Below, in pieces: positions 16,027-24,423 of a stretch of DNA of 64,000 nucleotides. Made by a program: the position numbers and the translations under genes. The DNA comes from Leifsonia virtsii (lineage in GTDB: Bacteria > Actinomycetota > Actinomycetes > Actinomycetales > Microbacteriaceae): assembly GCF_030433675.1 (NCBI RefSeq), contig NZ_JAROCB010000001.1, positions 1,173,268 to 1,237,267 of the forward strand, given 5' to 3'. The notes under the pieces are model-generated. The model was not told where the DNA came from and ran no database searches. It saw only the letters and a program-made list of their open reading frames with translations. The first letter of the stretch is position 1, and each line of letters begins with the position of its first letter.

Positions 16027-16837
16027 GGACCCGCCGCGACGCCATGATGGTCACGAAGTGGCCGATCAGCGCGAGGATCGACAGCGGCACGAGAGCGGAC
16101 AGCAGGATGCGGTCGGCCAGCGTGGACCCGATGAACAGCCCGACGATCGAGAACACGAAGATCAGGATCGTCAGCTCGACCGAGTGGTACAGCCGGTGGA
16201 ACGGCAGGAAGCGCGCAGCGCGGCGCAGCGTGGCGACGACGCCGTGGGTCGGCGCGTACTCCGACTGCGTGTCGGCGAGCTTCGGCAGGCCCGCGTTCGC
16301 CCGGGCGACCCGCACCATGTCGTTGAGCGCCTTATTGAGCACGATCACGAGCGCCAGCAGGGTGCCGAGGTTCGTCCAGAGGAAGTCCTCCGGCGCCTGG
16401 AACGGGTAGCCGGCTGCGCGGATGCCGAGCACGATCGCGATCAGCGTCTCGGTCGAGTAGTGGCCGACGTTGTCGAGGAAGATGCCGGCGGGAGACGAGG
16501 TGCCGCGCCAGCGGGCCACCTCGCCGTCGCAGCAGTCGACCAGCATCTGCAGCTGGCCGAGCACCAGCGCGAGGGCGGCGCCCGCGATGCCGGGGATCAG
16601 CAGGGAGGCGGCGGTCGCCCATCCCGTCAGGATCATCAGGCCGGTGACGCCGTTCGCCGAGATCGAGGTCTTCAGCAGGAACCAGGTCAGGTACGGCGAG
16701 AGGTTGCGCAGGTACAGCGACGCGGTCCAGTGCTCGGCGTTGCGGCGTCCGCGCACCTCCGGCGGCTGGGCGACGGCCCGGAGCTCGGCGATGGAGGTGG
16801 GGCGGGCGCCGTGTGCGGCTGCTCCGGGTGCGGACAT
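16019..16837 (-). CDS. CDP-alcohol phosphotransferase family membrane protein, altered motif
   Basis: 272 residues, about six membrane helices after a 55-residue cytoplasmic start. The CDP-OH-P signature D-x-x-D-G-x-x-A-R-x8-G-x3-D-x3-D is present as DCCDGEVARWRGTSSPAGIF followed by LDNVGH. The first three Asp, the Gly and the Arg are kept, but the fourth Asp, the expected catalytic base, is His. The enzyme should transfer a phospho-alcohol from a CDP carrier in the membrane; either His replaces the base or the reaction differs. Lies between two glycosyltransferase genes in one operon. Confidence 0.87.
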   Translation of the reverse strand: MSAPGAAAHGARPTSIAELRAVAQPPEVRGRRNAEHWTASLYLRNLSPYLTWFLLKTSISANGVTGLMILTGWATAASLLIPGIAGAALALVLGQLQMLVDCCDGEVARWRGTSSPAGIFLDNVGHYSTETLIAIVLGIRAAGYPFQAPEDFLWTNLGTLLALVIVLNKALNDMVRVARANAGLPKLADTQSEYAPTHGVVATLRRAARFLPFHRLYHSVELTILIFVFSIVGLFIGSTLADRILLSALVPLSILALIGHFVTIMASRRVRG

Positions 16838-16839
16838 GC

Positions 16840-17883
16840 CTACCTTCCCGTGTGGGCTGTGATGTTGCGGGTGAGCGACAGGTATCCGAGGACGAAGCCG
16901 ATCCCCCAGCTGAAGTGGATGCACGGCAAGACTACGAGAAACCAGAGGAACGGGCGAAAGCCGTCGCGCCGGCCCCAGACCAGGGCGGAGACGACCACGA
17001 TGACGAGGTACAGCAGCGGCGCGGCGAAACCCCAGAGCAGCCACGGGGTCGCCCCGAGAGCCGCCTGCACGATCCCGGCGATGCCGAGCAGCGTGCCGAC
17101 GGTGACGCCGATCACCATGACCGGAGGCGCGAAGTAGCGGAGGCCGTTCGAGGCGGGGAAGCGGCGGGCGAGCTCGCCGCGCCAGATGCCGGTGGAGAAG
17201 AACTGGCGCGCCAGGCGGTACAGGTTCGGCCGGGGACGGTAGGTCACCTTCAGCCGCGGCGTGAACCAGACGGTGCCGCCGGCAGTGCGGATGCGGCGGT
17301 TCAGCTCCCAGTCCTGCCCGCGTTTGATCTCCTCGTCGAACAGGCCGACCTCGAGTAGCCGGTCACGGCGGAAGACGCCGAGGTACACGGTCTCGGCAGG
17401 CCCCGCCTCGCCGCCGACGTGCAGCTTGGTGCCGCCGAGGCCGACCCTGCTGCCGTAGGCGCGCGCGACGGCGCGCTCGAAGTCGGTGGTGCCCTGCGCG
17501 TCCATCAGTCCGCCGACGTTGTCGGCGCCGGTCTCGAGCATGGTCTCGACCGCGATGCGGGCGTACTCGGGCGGGAGGACGCTGTGGGCGTCGACGCGGA
17601 TCACGATCGGGTACTGCGACTCCCGGATGGCCAGGTTGAGCCCCGCGGGCGTGGAGCCGACGACGTTGTCCACGACGCGGATGCGGTCGTCGACGGCCGC
17701 CAGCTCCTCGACCAGTTCGGTGGTGCCGTCCATGCTCGGGCCGAGGGCGATGGTCACCTCGAAAGGCCCCGCGTAGTCCTGCGCCAGGAGGCTGTCGACG
17801 GCGGCGCGCACGTGGGTGACCTCGTTGAGCACGGGCATCACGTATGAGACACCGGGGAGGGTGTTCATGGCGGGGTCCGGCAT
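16840..17883 (-). CDS. membrane glycosyltransferase, ExoA-like
   Basis: 347 residues from ATG 17883, which has GAAGGA five to six bases upstream (an in-frame ATG at 17868 lacks it). A GT2 domain (about 12-230): SYVMPVLNEVTHVRAAVDSLL, ALGPSMDGTTELVE, then VIRVDAHSVLPPEY with DxH in place of DxD, and KRGQDWELNRRIRTAG. Three C-terminal membrane helices follow (VMVIGVTVGTLLGIAG, WLLWGFAAPLLYLV, FLWFLVVLPCIHF). It resembles succinoglycan-type ExoA and is the first gene of the operon. Confidence 0.88.
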   Translation of the reverse strand: MPDPAMNTLPGVSYVMPVLNEVTHVRAAVDSLLAQDYAGPFEVTIALGPSMDGTTELVEELAAVDDRIRVVDNVVGSTPAGLNLAIRESQYPIVIRVDAHSVLPPEYARIAVETMLETGADNVGGLMDAQGTTDFERAVARAYGSRVGLGGTKLHVGGEAGPAETVYLGVFRRDRLLEVGLFDEEIKRGQDWELNRRIRTAGGTVWFTPRLKVTYRPRPNLYRLARQFFSTGIWRGELARRFPASNGLRYFAPPVMVIGVTVGTLLGIAGIVQAALGATPWLLWGFAAPLLYLVIVVVSALVWGRRDGFRPFLWFLVVLPCIHFSWGIGFVLGYLSLTRNITAHTGR

Positions 17884-17957
17884 CTGGTCCTTCGGTCGTA
17901 CGGGTCGGCGTCGAGCCTATCAGCCGCCCCTGCGACGAGCCCGGGAGGAACGGCGGA

Positions 17958-18041
17958 GGGCCGCCCCGCGTGTGCGGGACGGCCCTCCGGGCGCTTCCGG
18001 GCCGCCCCGCGTGTGCGGGACGGCCCTCCGGGCGCTTCCGG
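17958..18041. terminator. tandem duplicated hairpin downstream of htrA
   Basis: Two identical 41-bp units, 17958-17998 and 17999-18039, directly adjoining. Each contains a stem of 12 pairs (GGGCCGCCCCGC with GCGGGACGGCCC, one G-U pair) around a 4-nt loop GTGT. Position just behind the htrA stop (18043) indicates a terminator; there is no U-tract, as is common in high-GC actinobacteria. The exact duplication is recent-looking. Confidence 0.7.
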
Positions 18042-18042
18042 G

Positions 18043-19818
18043 TCACTCCGCCGGGAGCGATCCCAGCGTCACCGAGGCGGTCTTGGTCTGGCCGTCGCGG
18101 ATGTAGGTGACATCCACCTTGGCGCCCGCGGCCTGTGCCCGCACCTGGGCGGTCAGGTCGGTCGCGTCGGTGATCGGCGTGTTGCCGAAGTTGACCACGA
18201 CGTCGCCGGCCTTCAGGCCCGCGCTCGCGGCGGCGCCGCCCGACGTGACGTTCTTGATCAGGGCGCCGACCGTCGTCGCGTTGCTGTCGCTGCTCGCGTC
18301 GGCGACCGACGCGCCGAGCAGACCGTGGCTGGCCGACCCGTTCTTGATGATCTCGTCGGAGATGCGCTTGGCGAGGTTGGACGGGATCGCGAAGCCGACG
18401 CCGATGCTGCCCGACTGGGAGCCGTCGGAGCTGGAGCCGCCCGCGCTGGCGATGGCGACGTTGACGCCGATCAGCTGGCCCTTGTCGTTCAGCAGCGCGC
18501 CGCCGGAGTTGCCGGGGTTGATGGACGCGTCGGTCTGGATGACCGGCAGCGAGATCGTGCCCTGCGACTGCTGCTGCTGTTGCTGCTGCTGGCCGCCCTG
18601 TCCGGGGAAGTCGAAGTTGAACGGGTTCTGGCTGCCGCCGTTGCCGTTGCCGTCGCTGTTGGAGTCGCCCTTCGGGGCGGCCGACGAGGCGATGCTGATG
18701 CTCCGGTTGAGGGCGGAGACGATGCCGTCGGTGACGGTGCCGGAGAGGCCGAGCGGGGCGCCGATGGCGACCGTCGTGCTCCCGACGTTCAGCTTGCTGG
18801 AGTCGCCCCAGGTCATCGGGGTCATGCCGGACGCCTTGTCGAGCTTGATCACCGCGAGGTCGGTCGTCGGGTCGGTGCCGACGAGCTTGGCGGTGTAGAT
18901 CTTGCCGTCGTTGTCGGTCACCGTGATGCTGACGTTCGACGCCTGGCCGTCGAGCGTGACGACGTGCGTGTTGGTGAGCACGTAGCCGTCGCTGGTCAGG
19001 ACGATGCCGGAGCCGGTGCCGCCGGAGCTCGACGCGCTCACCGAGATGGTCACGACGCTGGGCGACGCCTTGGCGGCGACGGCCGTGACGGTCGTGGCGT
19101 TGTTCGCGTCGTTCACCGTGATGTTCTGCGGGCCGGACACGGTCTTGATCGTGGCGTTGCCGCCGTCGGTGGCAGCGTAGAGGCCGACCCCGGCGCCGGC
19201 GCCGGCGATGCCGCCGACGAGTGCGCCGATCGCGAGCGTCGCGATGATGAGGCCGGTGTTGCCGCGCTTGGCCGGCTTCTGGGCCGGCGCGGCGCCCGGG
19301 GTGCCGGGAGCGCCCGGGGTGCCGGGAGCGGTGGCGTAGGGCTGCTGGTGGCCGTTCGGGGCGTAGGGCTGCTGGCCGTAACCGGCGGGCTGGCCGAAGG
19401 AGCCGTTGCCGTAGTTCGGCTGCTGCTGACCGTACGGCTGGCCGTAGGGCTGCGGGTGCACGGGCTGCGTCGGCTGAGTGTGCTGCGCGGCCGGCTGCAC
19501 CGGCGCGGGCTGCGGGACGGTCGGCTGCTGCGCCGTCGGCTGGTAGTCGGCGGGCTGCTGCGCGGCCGGCTGGTGCTCGATCGGCTGCTGCGGGACCGTC
19601 GGCTGCACCGCGGTCGGCTGCGACGCGGTGTCCTGGGCGGCGGGCGCGGCGGGCGCGGGGGTCTCGAGGTTCTCGACCGGGGCGGCGGCCTCGGTGTGCT
19701 GAGGGGCCGTCGTCTCGGCGGCGGGGGCCTGCTCGGTGCCTGCAGCATCCACGACCGCGTCGGTGTCGGCGTCGTGCTGGGGCTTCGCGGGCTCCGGGGT
19801 GTTCGGGGTGTCGGTCAT
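18043..19818 (-). CDS. membrane-anchored HtrA/DegP-type serine protease with PDZ domain
   Basis: 591 residues from ATG 19818 with AAGGAG upstream. Order: Q/P-rich cytoplasmic tail 1-183, one membrane helix 189-213, extracytoplasmic trypsin-like domain 245-470 with His285 (TNTHVV), Asp320 (TTDLAVI) and Ser438 (GNSGGA), then a PDZ domain about 495-590 (LLGASVAD, KAGDVVVNFG). A low-complexity insert 380-425, with eight Gln in a row, interrupts the protease domain before the Ser strand. Family role: quality control of exported proteins. No two-component partner adjoins it. Confidence 0.93.
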   Translation of the reverse strand: MTDTPNTPEPAKPQHDADTDAVVDAAGTEQAPAAETTAPQHTEAAAPVENLETPAPAAPAAQDTASQPTAVQPTVPQQPIEHQPAAQQPADYQPTAQQPTVPQPAPVQPAAQHTQPTQPVHPQPYGQPYGQQQPNYGNGSFGQPAGYGQQPYAPNGHQQPYATAPGTPGAPGTPGAAPAQKPAKRGNTGLIIATLAIGALVGGIAGAGAGVGLYAATDGGNATIKTVSGPQNITVNDANNATTVTAVAAKASPSVVTISVSASSSGGTGSGIVLTSDGYVLTNTHVVTLDGQASNVSITVTDNDGKIYTAKLVGTDPTTDLAVIKLDKASGMTPMTWGDSSKLNVGSTTVAIGAPLGLSGTVTDGIVSALNRSISIASSAAPKGDSNSDGNGNGGSQNPFNFDFPGQGGQQQQQQQQSQGTISLPVIQTDASINPGNSGGALLNDKGQLIGVNVAIASAGGSSSDGSQSGSIGVGFAIPSNLAKRISDEIIKNGSASHGLLGASVADASSDSNATTVGALIKNVTSGGAAASAGLKAGDVVVNFGNTPITDATDLTAQVRAQAAGAKVDVTYIRDGQTKTASVTLGSLPAE

Positions 19819-19963
19819 GGTGTTGCTCCTTCCAAGCACGAACAGCTTGGGATGCCAACCTGAGCGTTCTCTTTCCCGATGCTGTGGACGACCTTCTGCA
19901 AGTCGATGACTCTCCACAACGTAACCGATGGGTGCGATGGGAGTAAGGCCGTACGGTGGATCC
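19819..19963. promoter_or_regulatory. divergent intergenic region, htrA and aminotransferase
   Basis: 145 bp. Towards the right TACGGT (19952-19957) sits next to the aminotransferase start. Towards htrA there is an AAGGAG ribosome site and a leader, but I cannot name a convincing -35/-10 pair or ECF-type promoter. Two near-DnaA-box words (TGTGGACGA 19882, TCTCCACAA 19912) are present and probably chance. Confidence 0.3.
19952..19957 (+). promoter_or_regulatory. -10-like TACGGT for the aminotransferase gene
   Basis: TACGGT, 6 nt (ggatcc) before ATG 19964. Confidence 0.45.
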
Positions 19964-21160
19964 ATGACGATTCCCGGAGCCTGGCGCCGCGCCGCCGAGG
20001 GCGCGGGGCTGCTCGGCGCCGACGGCTCCGTGCGGCCCACCATCTTCGCCGAGATGAGCGCGCTGGCCGTGCGCACGGGCGCGATCAACCTCGGCCAGGG
20101 CTTCCCCGACGAGGACGGCCCCGCCGAGGTGCTGGACGCCGCGGTCGCGGCCATCCGCGGCGGCGAGAACCAGTACCCGCCCGGGATGGGCATCCGCGAT
20201 CTGCGCCTGGCCGTCGCCGAGCACCAGCGGCGGTTCTACGGCCACGAGGTCGACCCCGACCGGGAGGTGCTCATCACCGCCGGCGCCACGGAAGCCATCG
20301 CGGCGACCCTGCTCGCTCTCCTGGAGCCCGGCGACGAGGTCGTCACGTTCGAGCCGTACTACGACGAGTACGGCGCCGTCATCGCCCTCGCCGGCGGGGA
20401 GCATCGCACCGTCCCGCTCGAGCCGCCCACGTTCCGGCCCGACCTCGACCGGCTGCGCGACACCGTGACCGACCGGACGCGGGTCATCCTGGTGAACACC
20501 CCGCACAATCCCACCGGCGCGGTGCTCGACCGCGAGACCCTCTCCGTGATCGTGGAGCTGGCCGAGCGGCACGACGCCGTCATCGTCACCGACTCGGTGT
20601 ACGAGCACCTGACCTTCGGGCCGGAGCACATCCCGCTCGAGTCGCTGCCCGGAGCACGGGAGCGCACGGTCGCCATCTCGTCCGGCGGCAAGACCTTCAA
20701 CACGACGGGCTGGAAGGTCGGCTGGCTCACCGCGCCGCCTGCGCTCGTGACAGCCGTGCTCGCCGTGAAGCAGTTCCTGACCTACGTGAACGGCGCGCCC
20801 TTCCAGCCGGCGATCGCCGCAGGGCTCCGGCTGCCCGACGCCTACTTCCGCGGCATCGCCGAGACGCTCGCGCACAAGCGCGACATCCTCTCCGACGGCC
20901 TGCGGGCGGCAGGCTTCGGCGTGTTCCCGAGCGACGGGACCTACTTCGTGGTCGCCGACGCCGCGCCGCTAGGGTTCCCGGACGCCGTGGAGCTGTGCCG
21001 GACGCTGCCCGAGCTCACCGGGGTGGTCGCCGTGCCGCTCGGCGCGTTCAGCCGCGGCGAGTACGCCGCGCGCACCGCATCCCTGGTCCGGTTCGCGTTC
21101 TGCAAGCGCGCCGAGGTGCTGGAGGAGGCCGCCCGCCGCCTGTCGGCGCTGCCGCGCTGA
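19964..21160 (+). CDS. PLP-dependent class I aminotransferase
   Basis: 398 residues. Fold-type I enzyme: GQGFPDEDGP and NQYPPGMGIRDLRLAVA at the N-terminus, NTPHNPTGAVLD (the Asn that contacts PLP), TDSVYEHLTF, and the Schiff-base Lys243 in SSGGKTFNTTGWKVGW. The pattern matches the kynurenine/methionine-type aminotransferases, also used as DapC in actinobacteria (N-succinyl-DAP transamination). dapE and dapD are in this window but 40 kb away, so DapC is only a possibility. Confidence 0.9.
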   Translation: MTIPGAWRRAAEGAGLLGADGSVRPTIFAEMSALAVRTGAINLGQGFPDEDGPAEVLDAAVAAIRGGENQYPPGMGIRDLRLAVAEHQRRFYGHEVDPDREVLITAGATEAIAATLLALLEPGDEVVTFEPYYDEYGAVIALAGGEHRTVPLEPPTFRPDLDRLRDTVTDRTRVILVNTPHNPTGAVLDRETLSVIVELAERHDAVIVTDSVYEHLTFGPEHIPLESLPGARERTVAISSGGKTFNTTGWKVGWLTAPPALVTAVLAVKQFLTYVNGAPFQPAIAAGLRLPDAYFRGIAETLAHKRDILSDGLRAAGFGVFPSDGTYFVVADAAPLGFPDAVELCRTLPELTGVVAVPLGAFSRGEYAARTASLVRFAFCKRAEVLEEAARRLSALPR

Positions 21161-21168
21161 GCATCGAG

Positions 21169-21217
21169 GGGACGCGACACGCCGTGAACGCGCCGGCATA
21201 GCGGCGTGTCGCGTCCC
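21169..21217. repeat. long hairpin between convergent genes (family 1)
   Basis: Perfect 16-bp arms, GGGACGCGACACGCCG at 21169-21184 and its complement at 21202-21217, separated by 17 nt. The arm sequence recurs, with one base changed, at 63033-63093. Likely two-way terminator between the aminotransferase and nitrilase genes. Confidence 0.7.
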
Positions 21218-21229
21218 ACGGCTGCGGCG

Positions 21230-22084
21230 TCAGCGCGCGACGACGCGGTAACGGCGCAGCGCCAGCGCGGGGTTCCGCTCGCGCACCTCGCGGATGCGGG
21301 CGGTCGAAACCTCCGCCACGGCGACTCCGGTCGTCTCGCCGAGGCCGGCGACCGTGACGCCCATCGGGTCCACGATCGCGCTCGAGCCGACGCCGATCGA
21401 CGGCGGGTGGTCCGCCGCGGCGACGTACAGCGTGTTCTCGATCGCGCGCGCGGCGAGCAGGGTCGTCCAGTGGAACTCCTTGAGCGGCCCGCGCACCCAT
21501 TCCGCCGGCACCGCGACGAGGTCGGCTCCCGCGTCCGCGAGGCGGCGCGTGACCTCCGGGAAGCGCAGGTCGAAGCAGGTCTGCAGGCCCACGGTCACGC
21601 CGTCGACCGCGAACATCTGCGGCTCCTCGACCGGGCCGGGCACGACCCACTCCGACTCCCGAGCGCCGAACGCGTCGTAGAGGTGCTGCTTCCGGTAGGT
21701 CGCCAGCACATCGCCCGAGTCCCCCACCGCGACGAGCGTGTTGGAGAACTTGCGCGCCTCATCCGTGCGCTCCACGAGCCCTGCCACCACCGTGACGCCG
21801 TGCTCGCGGGCCGCTGCGGCGAGCCCGCCGACGAACTCGCCGTCGAGCGGCTCCGCGTTGCGGGCGAACGACGGCCCGAGCGGGTCGGTGAAGTACGACG
21901 CGTACTCCGGCAGCACGGCCAGCCGGGCGCCGCGGGAGGCGGCCACCGCGATCAGGCCGGCCACCACATCCCGGTTGTGAACGCGGTCCTCCCCCGGCGC
22001 GAACTGCACGACCGCGACGCCGATGCTCCGCCCCTCGACGGTCAGCTCGGCCGGCCGGTCGCTCACGGCGCCACGCTCGCTCAC
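21230..22084 (-). CDS. carbon-nitrogen hydrolase (nitrilase superfamily amidase)
   Basis: 284 residues from GTG 22084, which overlaps the kinase stop by 4 bp. The catalytic triad is complete: Glu60 (LPEYAS), Lys132 (YRKQHLYD) and Cys170 (QTCFDLRFPE). Proteins with this layout (omega-amidase, deaminated-glutathione amidase, N-carbamoyl amidohydrolase branches) cleave non-peptide amides of small molecules. It is the last gene of the seven-gene operon and would be its amide-cleaving step; substrate unknown. An in-frame GTG eight codons later is an alternative start. Confidence 0.92.
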   Translation of the reverse strand: MSERGAVSDRPAELTVEGRSIGVAVVQFAPGEDRVHNRDVVAGLIAVAASRGARLAVLPEYASYFTDPLGPSFARNAEPLDGEFVGGLAAAAREHGVTVVAGLVERTDEARKFSNTLVAVGDSGDVLATYRKQHLYDAFGARESEWVVPGPVEEPQMFAVDGVTVGLQTCFDLRFPEVTRRLADAGADLVAVPAEWVRGPLKEFHWTTLLAARAIENTLYVAAADHPPSIGVGSSAIVDPMGVTVAGLGETTGVAVAEVSTARIREVRERNPALALRRYRVVAR

Positions 22085-23859
22085 GGCGCCACCTCGGCGC
22101 GCGGGATGGCCGCCGTGACCGGCTCCGGCGTCTCCACCGGCAGGACGATGCTGATCGACGTGCCGACGCCCTCCTCGCTCGCGATGTCGAGCCGGCCGCC
22201 GTGCGCCGTGACGATCGCCTTGGTGATGGTGAGGCCGAGACCCACCCCGGGCACCGCGTTGCGCGTGGCGGTGGACGCGCGGAAGAAGCGCTGCGAGAGC
22301 CGGCTGAGCTCCACCGCAGGGATGCCGATGCCGGTGTCGGAGACGGCGATCACCGCCGTCTCGCCCTCAGCCCGGAGCGCGACCGTGACGGTGCCGCCCG
22401 ACGGCGTGAACTTGATCGCGTTGGAGACGAGGTTGTCGACCGCCTGCCCGAGCCGCACCGCATCGCCACGGACCGTGAGCGGCCCGTCCGGCAGGTCGCC
22501 GACGATCGTCACGCCCGCGTTGGCCGCGACCGGACGTGCGGACTCGATGGACGCCGACACCACGCTCCCGAGCTCCACATCCTTGATGTCGAGCGGGAAC
22601 CGGCCCGACTCCACCTGAGCGGTGAACAGCAGGTCGCCGACCAGGCGCAGCAGCCGATGCGCGTTGCGCTCCGCGACGCCGAGGTACTGCAGCTGCTCCT
22701 CCGAGAGCGGCGCCTCCTCATCGTCGCGCATGAGCTCCAGGTAGCCGAGGATCGACGACAGCGGCGTGCGCAGCTCGTGCGAGATCAGGCCGACGAACTC
22801 GTCCTTGAGGCGCGCGAACTCCCTCGCCTGCGTCATGTCGGTCGCCACGAAGATGAAGCCGACGCGGTGCCCGTTCTCGTCGAGCCGCGGCGTCGCGGCC
22901 ACCTGCACCGCCACGCGCTTGCCGTCGGGACGCACGTAGGTCCAGTCGCGCACGTCGGCGGAGCCGGCCCGCACGGTGTCGACCAGGGCGGAGAACTCGT
23001 CCACGCTCGACACCGTGGTGACGCGGGCGTCCATGTCCTCCAGGCGCTGCTCGATCTCCTGGGTGTCGTGAAAGTCGATGATGTGGTGCTTGCCGTCGAG
23101 CACCTGCTTCTCGGTCAGGCCGAGCATCTTCGCCGCGCCCGGGTTCCAGACGTCGATGAGCCCGTCGAGGTCGGTGCCGATGACAGACTGCTCGGTGACC
23201 GCGTTCCAGATGCTCTGGATGAGACGGTTCGCGGTCTTCAGCCGCGCCTCGTTGAGCACCAGCTCGTCCTGCGCGGTGACCGCCTGAGCCAGCAACTGCT
23301 GCTGCTGCTCGACCGCCTCGCGCGCGACCTTGAGCTGCACGCGCATCCGGTGGGCGATCTCGTTGATGACGACGGCCACGATCAGGTAGAGCACCGGCGA
23401 GAAGAACGCGCGGACGACGTCGGCCGGCGATCCTCCTCCGCCATCGATCACGAGCGGGGCCAGCAGCACGATGAAGGTGCCGGCCGCCGCGATCAGGATG
23501 TTGATCCGCCCCTCCTCGGAGGCGATCCACACGAACGGCAGCAGGGTCAGCACCACGAACGGCGACGCAGAAGACCCGGTGCCGAGACGCATCAGCCCGA
23601 CGGCGAAGAGGGACAGCACCGGGACGATGACCGCCCACTCCGCGGCCAACCGTCGCCAGGGCACGACGAGGGACAGCACCGTGGCGACCAGGACGAGCAC
23701 GATGCTGGCGACGAACTCCGGCCAGTCCGTGACCGGCACGCCGTTGGGCATCAGCGCGATGAGAGCGACGATGCCGAAGCCGATGAGCGTCGGCACCTGC
23801 TTCATGAAGGCGGACGGCGAGTCGATGGGGATGCGGCTGAGCCAGCGGTCGAGGGTCAT
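22081..23859 (-). CDS. membrane PAS-domain sensor histidine kinase
   Basis: 592 residues. Six hydrophobic segments in residues 23-167 form a membrane sensor; a coiled coil (about 172-212, VEQQQQLLAQ) leads to a PAS domain (213-345, with DVWNPGAAKMLGLTE and GFIFVATDMT). The HisKA domain has the phospho-acceptor His361 in LISHELRTPLSS, and the ATPase domain shows VDNLVSNAIKFTP (N box), VSDTGIGIP (G1) and GVGLGLTITKAIV (G2). All catalytic motifs are intact. Overlaps the response regulator gene by 4 bp upstream and the amidase gene by 4 bp downstream. Confidence 0.95.
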   Translation of the reverse strand: MTLDRWLSRIPIDSPSAFMKQVPTLIGFGIVALIALMPNGVPVTDWPEFVASIVLVLVATVLSLVVPWRRLAAEWAVIVPVLSLFAVGLMRLGTGSSASPFVVLTLLPFVWIASEEGRINILIAAAGTFIVLLAPLVIDGGGGSPADVVRAFFSPVLYLIVAVVINEIAHRMRVQLKVAREAVEQQQQLLAQAVTAQDELVLNEARLKTANRLIQSIWNAVTEQSVIGTDLDGLIDVWNPGAAKMLGLTEKQVLDGKHHIIDFHDTQEIEQRLEDMDARVTTVSSVDEFSALVDTVRAGSADVRDWTYVRPDGKRVAVQVAATPRLDENGHRVGFIFVATDMTQAREFARLKDEFVGLISHELRTPLSSILGYLELMRDDEEAPLSEEQLQYLGVAERNAHRLLRLVGDLLFTAQVESGRFPLDIKDVELGSVVSASIESARPVAANAGVTIVGDLPDGPLTVRGDAVRLGQAVDNLVSNAIKFTPSGGTVTVALRAEGETAVIAVSDTGIGIPAVELSRLSQRFFRASTATRNAVPGVGLGLTITKAIVTAHGGRLDIASEEGVGTSISIVLPVETPEPVTAAIPRAEVAP

Positions 23860-24272
23860 GCCTTCTCCTCCAGCGCGAGCATCTCGCGGATGCGGGTCGA
23901 CAGCAGCCGCGGGCTGAACGGCTTCACGATGAAGCTGTCGGAGCGGTCGGCGACCACGCCGTGGTCGGTGAGCAGCTGCACGGAGGCGGACACCATGAGG
24001 ATGAGCGTGTCCTTCGTGAGCGCATCGGAGCGGATGGCCTCGGCGACTTCGACGCCGTTGAGTCCCGGCATCGAGATGTCGAGCACGGCCAGGTCGACCC
24101 CGCCGGAGCGGACGGCGTCGAGTGCGTCCCGGCCGTTGTCCACGGCGGCCACGATGTCCACACCCGCACGGGAGGCGGCGATCGTCATGAGGCCCCGGAT
24201 GTCGGCGTCGTCGTCCGCGATGACGACCCGCTTGCGGTCGCCCGCCACGAGTCTTTCGGCGGCCTCAGACAT
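23856..24272 (-). CDS. receiver-only response regulator
   Basis: 138 residues, one receiver domain and nothing else. Acidic pocket IADDDAD (residues 18-24), phospho-acceptor Asp65 in LAVLDISMPG, signalling Ser in MVSAS and Lys in FIVKPFS. No DNA-binding or enzymatic output is attached, so it works through protein contacts or as a phosphate shuttle, perhaps to the receiver domain fused to the deacetylase encoded upstream. Overlaps the 52-codon gene by 8 bp and the kinase gene by 4 bp. Confidence 0.94.
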   Translation of the reverse strand: MSEAAERLVAGDRKRVVIADDDADIRGLMTIAASRAGVDIVAAVDNGRDALDAVRSGGVDLAVLDISMPGLNGVEVAEAIRSDALTKDTLILMVSASVQLLTDHGVVADRSDSFIVKPFSPRLLSTRIREMLALEEKA

Positions 24273-24423
24273 GCAGGAACACCACCCGGACGATCACGAT
24301 GACCGCGGAGACCAGCAGCGCCACACCGGCGTACACCGGCAGCCGGTACTCCCAGCGGCGGTTGCGCTCGAGCTCCTCCTCGATCTGCTTCCGCACCTCG
24401 ACCGGCGGTTCGACGGGACTCAT
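24265..24423 (-). CDS. 52-residue single-pass membrane protein
   Basis: Small gene inside the operon: ATG 24423 overlaps the end of the PHP gene by 4 bp (ATGA) and its stop lies 8 bp inside the response regulator gene. The protein has a charged helix (VEVRKQIEEELERNRRWEYR, residues 8-27) followed by one membrane segment (LPVYAGVALLVSAVIVIVRV, 28-47). The overlaps on both sides and the keeping of frame argue for a real product. It could anchor a partner at the membrane near the kinase. Confidence 0.75.
   Translation of the reverse strand: MSPVEPPVEVRKQIEEELERNRRWEYRLPVYAGVALLVSAVIVIVRVVFLHV

Noticed and set aside
17958..18041. Possible CRISPR-like repeat
   Set aside because: Only two directly adjoining identical units, no spacers, no cas genes; it is a duplicated hairpin.
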